A stretch of 64,000 nt of DNA, from contig JAXGXG010000001.1 of NCBI GenBank assembly GCA_040772845.1, forward strand, positions 372,001 through 436,000, given 5' to 3'. The notes under the pieces were generated by a model. The model searched no databases and was not told the origin of the DNA. It worked only from the letters and a program-made list of their open reading frames with translations. Position 1 is the first letter of the stretch, and the number at the start of each line of letters is the position of its first letter. This document shows, in pieces, positions 36,130-44,092 of this stretch. This DNA comes from PWXP01 sp040772845. Its GTDB lineage: Bacteria; Planctomycetota; Planctomycetia; Pirellulales; Thermoguttaceae. Made by a program: the position numbers and the translations under genes.

Positions 36130-36281
36130 GACGAAACACGGACGAAACACGGATGGAACACGGATGGAACACGGATGGAACACGGATGGAACACGGATGG
36201 AACACGGATGGAACACGGATGGAACACGGATGGAACACGGATGGAACACGGATGAAACAGGGATGGAACACGGATGGGCAG
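36130..36281. repeat. 11-bp tandem repeat (about 13 copies)
   Basis: The unit AACACGGATGG is repeated head to tail with a few changes at each end. Because 11 is not divisible by three, all frames stay open over it and create long false ORFs on both strands. A hypervariable minisatellite. Confidence 0.9.
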
Positions 36282-36286
36282 ACCAC

Positions 36287-36406
36287 GAAAACCACAGAAC
36301 ACACGAAAGTGAGACGGCAATCGTTTGGCTCCGCCGCGCGAGCCACTTGACGTTCCGAGCCTGCGTCCCTCTTTTCGTGTGTTTCGTGTTTTTCGTGGTC
36401 CAGGCT
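36287..36406. repeat. Long imperfect inverted repeat (CACGAAA-type)
   Basis: ACCACGAAAACCACAGAACA with ACACGAAA at the left is mirrored by TTTCGTGTGTTTCGTG and TTTTTCGTGGT at the right, about 50 bases apart. It can form a large hairpin. Similar elements are common as dispersed repeats in planctomycetes (from memory). Confidence 0.75.
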
Positions 36407-36767
36407 TGCCTGTCGGGGACCGCAAGGACAGGCAATGCGCCTCCCTCGGCTCGTACTCGTGTTCAGCGAAGCGGCGCTCGTACTCGAATGCGCGGGTTGC
36501 GATTGGCTGTAGTGGTCAACCATCCGCTCCACCGGCGCGGGACCAGGCAACACCACTTGGCCCGCAGGCTGGGCCCGGCCGAACCTGTTGGCCCGGAGTA
36601 TTCGCCTACGTAGGGTCGGGGTCGCGTAGATCGTTGGTGGGTCTGCACAAGCCGCAACCGAGCTGATTTACAGCCCGCCGCCTGGAACAAGGCCGGCATC
36701 ATCGACCGATGCCCCAGCAGAAGAAGCGGCTTGTTTGACCCACCCTACCCATCGTGAATAATCCGGG
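36407..36767. other. Non-coding right margin of the defence island
   Basis: No convincing gene. It holds two short repeats of CTCGTACTCG and, just before the right 83-bp repeat, TGAATAATCCGGGCCA (36755-36770), which is identical to the end of the MITE-like element at 41209-41375. Both margins of the island interior thus carry pieces of the same element. Confidence 0.5.
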
Positions 36768-36850
36768 CCAGCAGCTTCAAACCGACGTCCAGAACACCCC
36801 CGAGCCGTCCGGTTGGCTCCCCAAAGGCCTCTTCCGATGGCGTTGACGCG
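36768..36850 (+). repeat. Right 83-bp direct repeat bounding the defence island
   Basis: A copy of 23442-23524 with one mismatch. It consists of the final codons of the AsmA-like gene (reading ...PSGWLPKGLFRWR and stop) without the rest of that gene. The truncated vapC ends 14 bp beyond it. Confidence 0.85.
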
Positions 36851-36863
36851 GCACGGTGAGCAG

Positions 36864-37043
36864 TTACGGGTTACCAAAATCGTTGAATGCCATAATCACC
36901 TTGATGGCAATCTCCCAGTAACTGGCGGGACTGACAAAGATTGTGTTCGTTGGGTCCGCAATCGCATCCAATGCGTTCTCGCTCAATTGTTCGTTGCTGG
37001 TGACGAACCACAGGAAGGTGTGCGTGTCCAGAAGCATCCTCAC
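36864..37043 (-). pseudogene. vapC: Truncated VapC-like PIN-domain toxin
   Basis: The GTG at 37043 overlaps the antitoxin stop (GTGA). The frame starts VRMLLDTHTFLWFVTSNEQL and continues NTIFVSPASYWEIAIKV, which is the N-terminal half of a PIN nuclease with the first catalytic Asp (LLDTH) and the conserved Glu of WEIAIK. It stops after 59 residues; complete proteins have about 125-130 and need further C-terminal Asp residues. The last residues (IMAFNDFGNP) are unrelated, and the island repeat begins 14 bp away. The toxin is probably inactive. Its loss may stem from the event that placed the repeat here. Confidence 0.8.
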
Positions 37044-37270
37044 GGCATGTACTCCTTGAAGCCTTCCAGGTGCTCCTCGTCCTCGACCAGGAGTGTTATC
37101 ATCCCCTTGCAACGTCCCGGTTCGCGCCGCTCGGGCGGCTTGCTTTGGCTCAATAGCCTGGCTACCGGTTGCTGATTCTCGGTGATGATGATTTCGTCGC
37201 CAGGCGCCAGGCAATGAATGAGTTCCGCCAACCTATCTTGCGCCTCATCAATACTGATGGTCGCTCCCAT
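37040..37270 (-). CDS. vapB: VapB/Phd-type antitoxin
   Basis: 76 residues, MGATISIDEAQDRLAELIHC then GDEIIITENQQPVARLL. This is the Phd/YefM-like DNA-binding fold; the C-terminal tail (HLEGFKEYMP) is the toxin-binding part usual in such pairs. The ATG at 37270 is chosen because homologous proteins start at this strand; the longer frame from 37318 has no family-like sequence. It represses its own operon and neutralises the PIN toxin. With the toxin truncated it may be an orphan. Confidence 0.85.
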   Translation of the reverse strand: MGATISIDEAQDRLAELIHCLAPGDEIIITENQQPVARLLSQSKPPERREPGRCKGMITLLVEDEEHLEGFKEYMP

Positions 37271-37674
37271 GTTTGTTCTCCATTCGTGTCTTGGAACCGT
37301 GAACCAATAGCTGGCCACTCGGGCAGGCTACGGCCACGGTCGCGCGCCGTCAAGTTACGCCGACACAGAAGTAGTCTATCCTCTTTGCCTTTCTTCACAT
37401 CCTGAATCTTCCCGAAGCTGAAACCGCTATCCATTCCCACGCGCAAGCATCGGCAAACACACCCCTTCATGATACCTCTAACGGGGAGAAGGGCAAGGGG
37501 AAGTCCCCGGGCTTTCAGGATTCCCCATTTTCGGGCGGTATGCTATAATTGGATGGTCCAGAAGTCGCCCCTGGCGCCAAGGATCACATCAGACGCACGG
37601 CGGCGTGACAACCGGTAACTCCTGTCAATGCGAACGCCGCCAAAGGGCCGTTCGCAACCCGTAGGAGGTTGCTC
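37271..37674. promoter_or_regulatory. Intergenic region with extended -10 promoter for the gene at 37675
   Basis: TGCTATAAT at 37541-37549 is a consensus extended -10 pointing to the plus strand, giving a leader of about 120 nt to the ATG at 37675. The leader ends in TAGGAGG. No clear -35 is needed for this class. No gene is visible in the rest of the 404-bp gap. Confidence 0.5.
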
Positions 37675-38010
37675 ATGAGCGTAGGTCCTCTCAGTGGGCT
37701 CGCAAGCAGTGCGGCCGCGACACCGCTGGCGCAGCGGCATGGCTCCGACGTGGAGCGGGCAGGGCAGGATGCCGGCTCGCAGCAGCGGAAGATCCAGAAC
37801 GATCAGAAGGCGGAAGATGCCGCCGGAATCGGGCAGACCGACGGCGAAGACCACGAAACCGAAGACCGCGACGCCGACGGCCGACGCCTCTGGGAAGAAT
37901 CGCCCCACCCGCCCGAAGACGAAAATGGCGACACCACCACGGACGCCCCCCCCACCCGCGTCAAAGATCCACACGGAGAAAGCGGAAACCTGCTCGATCT
38001 GTCCGGGTAG
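37675..38010 (+). CDS. Small conserved planctomycete-type hydrophilic protein, function unknown
   Basis: 111 residues behind a perfect AGGAGG. The protein starts MSVGPLSGLASSAAATPLAQ, is rich in Asp, Glu and Gln (EDAAGIGQTDGEDHETEDRD) and ends GNLLDLSG. I recall similar short proteins with a C-terminal LDLTG-like end in planctomycetes, but no function is known. No membrane segment or signal peptide is visible; it is probably disordered. Promoter and ribosome-binding site support real expression. Confidence 0.6.
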   Translation: MSVGPLSGLASSAAATPLAQRHGSDVERAGQDAGSQQRKIQNDQKAEDAAGIGQTDGEDHETEDRDADGRRLWEESPHPPEDENGDTTTDAPPTRVKDPHGESGNLLDLSG

Positions 38011-38011
38011 C

Positions 38012-38137
38012 TGGTAGCTGGAAGCTGGGAGCTGGGAGCTGGGAGCTGGAAGCTGGTAGTTGGAAGCTGGAAGCTGGTAGTTGGGAGCTGGGGGCTGGAA
38101 GCTGGGAGCTGGTAGTTGGGAGCTGGAAGCTGGAAGC
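38012..38137. repeat. 7-bp tandem repeat (about 18 copies)
   Basis: Units of the form G(G/A/T)AG(C/T)TG follow head to tail, such as GGAGCTG, GAAGCTG and GTAGTTG. It fills the gap between the small acidic protein and dapF, and creates false ORFs on both strands. Confidence 0.9.
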
Positions 38138-38184
38138 GGTTTCTTCGACGAAAAGCCCAGCGATGTTTTCCGGGACGGATCGTC

Positions 38185-38213
38185 TTGCCGGAAAGCCGCC
38201 GCTTGTCTAGAAT
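38185..38213 (+). promoter_or_regulatory. Candidate promoter of dapF, giving an almost leaderless mRNA
   Basis: TTGCCG (38185-38190), 17-bp spacer, TAGAAT (38208-38213). The dapF ATG follows only 10 nt after the -10, so transcription would start within about 4 nt of it. No Shine-Dalgarno sequence precedes the ATG, in line with leaderless translation. Confidence 0.5.
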
Positions 38214-38223
38214 GCCGCGTATT

Positions 38224-39081
38224 ATGCAGTTCACCAAAATGCACGGGGCTGGCAACGACTATGTCTACGTCGATTGCTTCCGGCAGCCCACCCCTGACAA
38301 CCCTCCACAGCTTGCCCGGCAGGTGTCCGATCGGCACTTCGGCATCGGGGCAGATGGGCTGATCCTGATCGTTCCCAGCGAACGGGCCGATGCGCGGATG
38401 CGCATGTTCAATGCCGACGGGTCCGAGGCCGAAATGTGCGGCAACGGCATTCGGTGCGTGGCGAAGTACGTCTACGACCACGGAATCTGCCGACAACCGG
38501 CGCTTACGATCGAGACCGGCGCCGGGGTGCTCAGCCTGGATCTCGATATTCATGACAACCGCGTGCGCCGCGTCCGGGTCGATATGGGCGAGCCCATCCT
38601 GTCGCCCGAACGGATCCCCACCACGCTGCCGCTCAGTCCGCTGGCCGATCAGCCTGCCGTGGTCGATGTCGATCTGCCGCTGGAGAACGAAACGCTCCGG
38701 GTAACGTGCGTGTCGATGGGCAATCCGCACTGCATTACCTTCGTCGATCAGGTGACCGACGACTGGGTACTCGGAGTAGGACCGCAGGTGGAACGCGACC
38801 CACATTTTCCCAATCGCGTGAATGCCGAGTTTGTTGAGGTCCTCTCGCCGGCGGAGATTCGGATGCGTGTTTGGGAACGCGGTTCGGGCGAAACCCTGGC
38901 GTGCGGTACAGGCGCGTGCGCGGTGTGTGTGGCCGGTGTGCTGGCCGGTCGAACTGCGAGAAAGATCCTCGCGCACCTGCCTGGCGGCGATCTGGAATTG
39001 CATTGGTCGGACGACAACCACGTGTACCTGACGGGCCCGGCTGTCGAAGTATTTTCCGGAGAATGGCCCGAGTCGCAATAA
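38224..39081 (+). CDS. dapF: Diaminopimelate epimerase
   Basis: 285 residues, close to the usual 275-285. It interconverts LL- and meso-diaminopimelate in lysine and peptidoglycan synthesis. MQFTKMHGAGNDYVYVDCF is the hallmark N-terminus. The two catalytic Cys are in AEMCGNGIRCVAKY (about residue 72) and ETLACGTGACAVC (about 226), and GNPHCITFVD lies between. It is a complete enzyme. Its presence supports a DAP pathway, as expected for planctomycetes that make peptidoglycan. The start at 38224 matches the family; the longer frame comes from the tandem repeat upstream. Confidence 0.97.
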   Translation: MQFTKMHGAGNDYVYVDCFRQPTPDNPPQLARQVSDRHFGIGADGLILIVPSERADARMRMFNADGSEAEMCGNGIRCVAKYVYDHGICRQPALTIETGAGVLSLDLDIHDNRVRRVRVDMGEPILSPERIPTTLPLSPLADQPAVVDVDLPLENETLRVTCVSMGNPHCITFVDQVTDDWVLGVGPQVERDPHFPNRVNAEFVEVLSPAEIRMRVWERGSGETLACGTGACAVCVAGVLAGRTARKILAHLPGGDLELHWSDDNHVYLTGPAVEVFSGEWPESQ

Positions 39082-39140
39082 CTCGACCCGCAATAACTGC
39101 AAACCATCGTTTTCCAAACAGCTAGCACGGAAGCAAGCGT

Positions 39141-39965
39141 ATGAAGATCGATGCTCCCTGGATCCATCGCGTAGGCGGTCTGTTGGGCGCGGCAGGCGTG
39201 CGCGCCTGGATGCGTACGCTCGACTACAAGGTTGCGTACTACGACCCGGCGGTCGATCCGATCTTTCCGGAATGCCAGGGGCAGAAGATCTACATTTTCT
39301 GGCACGAGTACATTCTGTTCCCGCTTTTTCTTCGGGGGCACTGCAACTTCGCCATGCTCCTGTCGCGACATCGGGACGCCGAGATTCTGTCCCATGCCGC
39401 ACACCATCTCGGGTTCGAGTTTGTGCGTGGCTCGACCAATCGTGGCGGAGTAGCAGCTATTCGCGAACTGCTACGGAAGAGCAAGCGAATGCACCTGACC
39501 ATCACGCCCGACGGACCGCGGGGCCCGCGTCGCCGCCTGGCGCCTGGCGCGATCTTCCTGGCATCGCGGCTTGGCCTGCCGCTGGTGGTGATGGGGTACG
39601 GTTACGATCGTCCCTGGCGCGCCCGCAGTTGGGACCGGTTTGCCATACCTCGCCCTTTTTCTCGCGCCCGGGCCGTTCCGAGTGGCGAGATTTTCGTCCC
39701 GCCCGATTTGGACCGTGACGGGCTGGAGCACTTCCGCGTGAAGATCGAGAATCTGCTGAATGCCCTGACCCTGGAAGCCGAGACGTGGGCCGCCTCGGGC
39801 ACGGCGAAGCTCGGCCAACGTCCCATTGAGCGCCGCGGCGCGCCGTTGCGATGCCAGCGCAACAACCGGCCCATCACTCTCACCGGCCCGCACTGGAACC
39901 GAAGTGAGGAAACCGGCCGCTGCTCTCACCAGTCGCCCCCCTCTTCAGTAAGCCCCCAAGCTTGA
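39141..39965 (+). CDS. DUF374-family lysophospholipid acyltransferase-like protein
   Basis: 274 residues. Typical DUF374 features: FWHEYILFPLFLRG (acyltransferase His near residue 53), LLSRHRDAEILSHAAHHLGF, VRGSTNRGGVAAIRELLRK, TPDGPRGPRRRLAPGAIFLA and LGLPLVVMGYGYDRPWRARS. This family transfers acyl chains to lipid A or lysophospholipids at the inner membrane. The Arg-Gly-Ser/Thr and Asp-Gly-Pro-Arg-Gly motifs are intact. The tail after about residue 225 is variable. It lies 60 bp behind dapF on the same strand. Confidence 0.9.
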   Translation: MKIDAPWIHRVGGLLGAAGVRAWMRTLDYKVAYYDPAVDPIFPECQGQKIYIFWHEYILFPLFLRGHCNFAMLLSRHRDAEILSHAAHHLGFEFVRGSTNRGGVAAIRELLRKSKRMHLTITPDGPRGPRRRLAPGAIFLASRLGLPLVVMGYGYDRPWRARSWDRFAIPRPFSRARAVPSGEIFVPPDLDRDGLEHFRVKIENLLNALTLEAETWAASGTAKLGQRPIERRGAPLRCQRNNRPITLTGPHWNRSEETGRCSHQSPPSSVSPQA

Positions 39966-40109
39966 CAATCGGTGGCCCCGATACGAGAATCAAAGTATTT
40001 GGATACGGCATCTGCCTGAGGGTGATGCTCTCCAACCCACCATCCTCCCTGTTGCTCCGGACTGGTTCACACGCCTGTCTGAACACGCACGACTGTGAGG
40101 CCCAATATC

Positions 40110-41126
40110 ATGAGCGCAAGAATCCCCATTTCGTTCCTTGTATTGTTGTTGGTGCTGACCGGAGCGTTGTTCGCTCAAGACGCAATGCCGACTCCCGCCC
40201 AGCAACCTCTTGCAGCGCTCAACGGAGTACGGTGGGTCGGTCCCACAGTCACGCCCAACATGCTTCGCGACAAGACGACCCTGGTATTGGTCTATGCCAG
40301 TTGGTGTCCGAAGTGCAATCAGTGGTCGGGCGAGCTGTTTCAGCAACTCAAAACAGCAACCGCCGACAAACCGGTCGTCATCCTCGCCATCAACGCCGAT
40401 TCAAGCCCGTCTGAGATGCAGCAGTACATCACCCAACGGGGCTTCTTCGGGCCGAACATCTTTCACGGTTACGATCCGGCCATTCCTGCGAAACTGGGGC
40501 TCGAAGACAATCTGTACAACTACGTGATGATCGGCCCCGACGGCGCCATAAAGGCTCAGGGATCTGCCGCTGGTTTCTTTCCTGAAGGGGCAGGCAAGCG
40601 ATTTGCGGTGCCCTCGGCATTGGCGAAAGCGACGAATCTGGGTAGCTTCAAGCTCATCACCGCAGGCATGTCACCCGAAGCGGCAACTGCGCTGTGGCCG
40701 CTTGAACTGGGCGGCATCTCCGAGCCGGCATTACGCTCGGCACAAGGCAAACTCGCCCCGGGACAACGCGCCGAGGTCGAGACGGCCGTGACCCAATACC
40801 TGGACGCTCGCCTGGCATTCATTCGAGAACGCTACAAGGGCGAAATCCCCGAGCGCATCGCGGCCTACGAAACGGCCGCCGAACTGGCCGCCGCCTTTCG
40901 AAATGCGCCCCAGAACCAAACGGCTCGGCAGGTAGTGGAGTTCATGGAGGCCGACACCGCCTTCAAGCAGGAGGTTGCCGCCAAAAAGGCCTACGATTCC
41001 AGTATGCGAATCGTCACCGAGAACCCACGCCGCCGCGCTTCGGTGTTGAAATCCGTCGCCAAGCGATTTGAAGGCACCCATTACGGCAAGCTCGCCGCCG
41101 AATCACTGGCTGCGGATTCACCGTAA
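40110..41126 (+). CDS. Secreted thioredoxin-fold protein
   Basis: 338 residues with a signal peptide (ISFLVLLLVLTGALFAQDA) and a thioredoxin-like domain holding VYASWCPKCNQWSGELF; the redox pair is WCPKC near residue 74. GPNIFHGYDPAIPAKLGL and YNYVMIGPDGAIKAQGSA match the TlpA/peroxiredoxin-like core. The C-terminal half is helical and specific to this group. It probably reduces or sorts disulfides outside the cytoplasm. The start MSARIPISF is chosen over the GTG at 40095 because it gives the better signal peptide. No partner gene is next to it. Confidence 0.82.
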   Translation: MSARIPISFLVLLLVLTGALFAQDAMPTPAQQPLAALNGVRWVGPTVTPNMLRDKTTLVLVYASWCPKCNQWSGELFQQLKTATADKPVVILAINADSSPSEMQQYITQRGFFGPNIFHGYDPAIPAKLGLEDNLYNYVMIGPDGAIKAQGSAAGFFPEGAGKRFAVPSALAKATNLGSFKLITAGMSPEAATALWPLELGGISEPALRSAQGKLAPGQRAEVETAVTQYLDARLAFIRERYKGEIPERIAAYETAAELAAAFRNAPQNQTARQVVEFMEADTAFKQEVAAKKAYDSSMRIVTENPRRRASVLKSVAKRFEGTHYGKLAAESLAADSP

Positions 41127-41208
41127 CCGCATCGCCCATACTGAATCTGCCAACTGCGAAGCCCGTGGCGACAGGAATCGCGTCTCTACCGCAGCCGATA
41201 TTGCCCCA

Positions 41209-41375
41209 GCCCGGATTATTCATCACGCGAGCTGCCGCTTGCTTTGGGACCATTTTCTTAGCGGAGCGGCGCGAGCCGCCCGGTTTTCCGACGGTAATAC
41301 CGGACGGCTCGCGCCGTGCCGCTACAAAGTAAAGGGCATCGGGCTAGCACCCAGCGGCTAATGAATAATCCGGGC
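41209..41375. mobile_element. MITE-like palindromic element, 167 bp
   Basis: Perfect 15-bp terminal inverted repeats, GCCCGGATTATTCAT and ATGAATAATCCGGGC. The centre holds a second palindrome, CGGCGCGAGCCGCCCGG with CCGGACGGCTCGCGCCG (one mismatch). No ORF. Fragments occur at 23530-23605, 36755-36770 and 50443-50466, so it is dispersed. I saw no clear target-site duplication. The rest of the 41127-41575 gap shows nothing recognisable. Confidence 0.7.
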
Positions 41376-41575
41376 CAGGTCCCGCATCTGAAAACGCCCC
41401 ATGGCAACCCCCACCTCGGCGAACCCTCCCTATTGCTAATCTGAGTTGCATCCGAAATACTAATGGCGCCTTGCGTGTTGCCCCGATACGGGCGGACATG
41501 CCGTCCCCCCTTTGGACCGCAGATTATCAACTGGTCGGTTTGACTTCCACACCGGTCAGAACCAGGAGTGCCCCC

Positions 41576-42466
41576 ATGTCGGATCCCCAGTTCACAACGC
41601 CGCAACCCAGAATCGAACCGCCGGATGGCAAGGACGATGGCTATGCCGTGAGCATGCCGATGCCTCGCCCCACGGCGCCCGATTCGCAGGCGGAGCATCG
41701 GGCTGAGGACATCCTTTCGCGGTACGAGCGGCAGGCGTTGGAAGAGGCTCCGACGCCGCCGGCCACCTTCCTGGCCGGCGTCTTGCGTTTTCCGTGGTAC
41801 CTTCAGTCGTTGGCCCCGTGGCTCCTCTGCGCGATGGCTATCGCCCTATCGATGCTCGCCGTCATGTTGGCCATCTGGCTGGCGGACACCGGGCTGGCTC
41901 TGGTTGCCTATGCGCTGCGACTGAGCATTTTCTGGGTGATTATCCTCGCGATGTCGTACCTTTCCGGCTGTCTGCTGGCGATTGTCGAAGGCACGGCCAA
42001 CGGGTACGACGAGATCACCGACTGGCCTGCAGGGGATTGGCGGGATTACCTCTTTTCGCTTGCCTATTCGGCCGGAATGCTTGTTCCAACCGCGCTCGTT
42101 GCAGTGGCCGTCTATTGGCTGATTCCGTTAGAGACGTGGGTTCTTCCCATGGCAATCGGAATCCTCTGCTATCCTTTCTTCCTGCTCTCCGCCATGGAGA
42201 ATGGAACCGCATTGCGAGTCTTTTCTAAACCGATTCTGCGAACTTACATCGACCTGTGGTGGGGCTGGGGAATCGTCTACAGCATTTCGGCAGGAATGTT
42301 CGGCCTGTGGACGATCTGGTTCGTTCGGGCGTTTCCCGACGCGCCCTTTGCCACCGTCGTTCTTGCCAGCCCGGTTCTGGCCGCCATCCTCTTCATCTAC
42401 TCGCGCCTTCTTGGCCGCCTGGCTTGGTGGTCGCAACACGTTGCAGCAGAAACCGACGACGATTGA
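41576..42466 (+). CDS. Multi-pass membrane protein of unknown function
   Basis: 296 residues, ATG behind CCAGGAG. A polar N-terminus (MSDPQFTTPQPRIEPPDGKD, about 75 residues) precedes about six membrane helices: LCAMAIALSMLAVMLAIWLA, FWVIILAMSYLSGCLLAIVE, VPTALVAVAVYWLI, WVLPMAIGILCYPFFLLSAM and so on. A loop with DWPAGDWRDYLFSLAYSAG is conserved-looking. It resembles planctomycete membrane proteins without known role. The next gene starts 55 bp on and codes for a lipoprotein. Confidence 0.75.
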   Translation: MSDPQFTTPQPRIEPPDGKDDGYAVSMPMPRPTAPDSQAEHRAEDILSRYERQALEEAPTPPATFLAGVLRFPWYLQSLAPWLLCAMAIALSMLAVMLAIWLADTGLALVAYALRLSIFWVIILAMSYLSGCLLAIVEGTANGYDEITDWPAGDWRDYLFSLAYSAGMLVPTALVAVAVYWLIPLETWVLPMAIGILCYPFFLLSAMENGTALRVFSKPILRTYIDLWWGWGIVYSISAGMFGLWTIWFVRAFPDAPFATVVLASPVLAAILFIYSRLLGRLAWWSQHVAAETDDD

Positions 42467-42521
42467 CGGTTTCGCTTGATGATTTCCGGACACGGTACAT
42501 TTCTTTCCTTGGGAGCCTACG

Positions 42522-43118
42522 ATGAATTGCTTGAAACACGCCGGTTATTGTATTGTTGTCGTTTGGTCGGGTTGTTTTGCCGGTTGCAGCGGTCCCGTTG
42601 CCGCGCCGACGGCCTTCACAACCTATCAGGCAAAGGATCAATCGTTCGCTATCGACCGCCCAGAAACCTGGGAGGTTGCCGGGGGAGGGCGGTCCGGCTA
42701 CTACAGTGCGCGGTTCACCAGCGGCAGTGCGTCTGTGAAGGTGACGGCCGACACGGTTGGTTCGTTGCTCGGTGACATCGCCAGGTCGCAGACCAACGCC
42801 TTCGGCGGCGAGACGGAAGCCCCTGAAGAACTCAAGCCGGTACACGTCATCCACGAGATGGGCAAGGAGACGATGGCTGAAGAATGGTCCGATTACACGG
42901 AGACCTCGCTGGAAACGGTCCAAACCGGTTTCGGCGAAGGACGCCTTGCCGAGTTCACCGGGAAGAGCTCCTTTGGCGGCAAGTTTTCCGGGCTGCGCCT
43001 GACGGCATTGGGCGTCGATCGGCGGATTACCGTCGTCTGCTGCTGCCGCGAAAGCGACTCGGAGAACTTGCGACCCGCCTTCGATCAGATGATCGCCAGT
43101 CTCAAACGCGGCGATTGA
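42522..43118 (+). CDS. Putative lipoprotein, function unknown
   Basis: 198 residues. MNCLKHAGYCIVVVWSGCFA then GCSG gives a lipobox-like FAGC (Cys at 22), so lipid anchoring is likely. The mature part (SFAIDRPETWEVAGGGRSGY; VKVTADTVGSLLGDIARSQT; ENLRPAFDQMIASLKRGD) has the beta pattern of PsbP/Mog1-like domains, in which a stretch beginning 'F.i..P..W' is usual. This resemblance is weak. It follows the membrane protein at 41576 and may be cotranscribed. Confidence 0.65.
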   Translation: MNCLKHAGYCIVVVWSGCFAGCSGPVAAPTAFTTYQAKDQSFAIDRPETWEVAGGGRSGYYSARFTSGSASVKVTADTVGSLLGDIARSQTNAFGGETEAPEELKPVHVIHEMGKETMAEEWSDYTETSLETVQTGFGEGRLAEFTGKSSFGGKFSGLRLTALGVDRRITVVCCCRESDSENLRPAFDQMIASLKRGD

Positions 43119-43126
43119 GTTCCGCC

Positions 43127-44092
43127 TCAGAACCAGCCCGCCCACACGTCGCGCCGCATGGCGCCGAGGGAGCCCCTGATCTCCCAAAGACGCAACTGCT
43201 GCGGGCGATTGCCAAGAAACTCTGCAAGCCCGCCGCCCAAATACTTCAGGTCGCCGGCGCCAATGGGAATCGGCTGGTGCAAAAGCACCGCCCGGCCCGA
43301 CCGGTGATCCGGCATCTGCACCAGTCGGGGCGACACGAGCACCAGCCGGATCACTGTCGCACCCGAGTCCGTCCCCATGATCCGAAGCGGATAGTAGAAC
43401 CTGGGCGTTGCGAACTGGTATCGCACCGACCGCCGGGCGACCATCTCCGGCCCCAGTTCAATTACATTGAACGCGAACCACGTGAAACCGTCGCGAACGT
43501 AATCGCGAGCAAGGGACTTCACTCGCGCAGAAACGGACGGATCGTCCACGCCTGCCTCCTGCAGGCGTTCCGTCACCCAAGCAACGAAACTCCGGCCATC
43601 GGTCAGGCGAACGACAACCGTGTTCTGCACGTCAATTCTCTCGTAAAACTCGGCATCGTGTCCGCCGGGACCGCTGCGCACGGCGGCCTTGACGCCAGCC
43701 GGCTGCTGCCCGGGCAGCTTGTCTTCAATCAATTGACGGGCTTTCTGGAACAGATCGTCCTCAACCACCGCGACCTTCGGCTTGCTGGGAAACGGCAGGA
43801 ATTCAAGGACCTTGGTCGGACGATCGGCTCGCAGGTCGGTCGACAGCAGCAGAATCTGCTCCCGTCCGTCGAACGCGGTCACCGCCCGCTGGGTTGGCCG
43901 GTAGACCGTTGCCTCGGCCACAAACGGGATCGAGCCGCAGTTGGCCAAGGCATCGGTCGTGGCCATTGTCGCAACGCCTGCCAGAAACATGCATCGCCAG
44001 TCAACGCGCGAAAAGACCTCCTGGCGAATCGGCTCCATGCGATTGCTTGCTATCTTCGGCGGTGCGACGGAAAACGCCATAGTCGGCCCCAT
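43127..44092 (-). CDS. Secreted protein of unknown function (DUF2330-like features)
   Basis: 321 residues from 44092; starts at 44080 or 44038 are possible, since none has a clear ribosome-binding site. The region CMFLAGVATMATTDALANCG looks like a signal peptide. Mature part: RAVTAFDGREQILLLSTDLR followed by VLEFLPFPSKPKVAVVEDD, and later SFVAWVTERLQEAG. The combination of a Cys right after the signal and 'AFDGREQILLLSTDL' recalls secreted DUF2330-type proteins, but I am not certain. It is convergent with the lipoprotein gene, 8 bp apart. Confidence 0.65.
   Translation of the reverse strand: MGPTMAFSVAPPKIASNRMEPIRQEVFSRVDWRCMFLAGVATMATTDALANCGSIPFVAEATVYRPTQRAVTAFDGREQILLLSTDLRADRPTKVLEFLPFPSKPKVAVVEDDLFQKARQLIEDKLPGQQPAGVKAAVRSGPGGHDAEFYERIDVQNTVVVRLTDGRSFVAWVTERLQEAGVDDPSVSARVKSLARDYVRDGFTWFAFNVIELGPEMVARRSVRYQFATPRFYYPLRIMGTDSGATVIRLVLVSPRLVQMPDHRSGRAVLLHQPIPIGAGDLKYLGGGLAEFLGNRPQQLRLWEIRGSLGAMRRDVWAGWF

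Noticed and set aside
36117..36435. ORFs rich in HGWNTDGTRMEHG or its antisense
   Set aside because: Translations of the 11-bp minisatellite only.
23442..36850. Island as a tRNA-integrated element or prophage
   Set aside because: No tRNA, integrase or phage structural gene lies at the ends; the repeat is a protein-gene 3' end.
37543..39402. 619-codon minus-strand ORF
   Set aside because: Crosses the 7-bp tandem repeat and is antisense to dapF; it has no domain.
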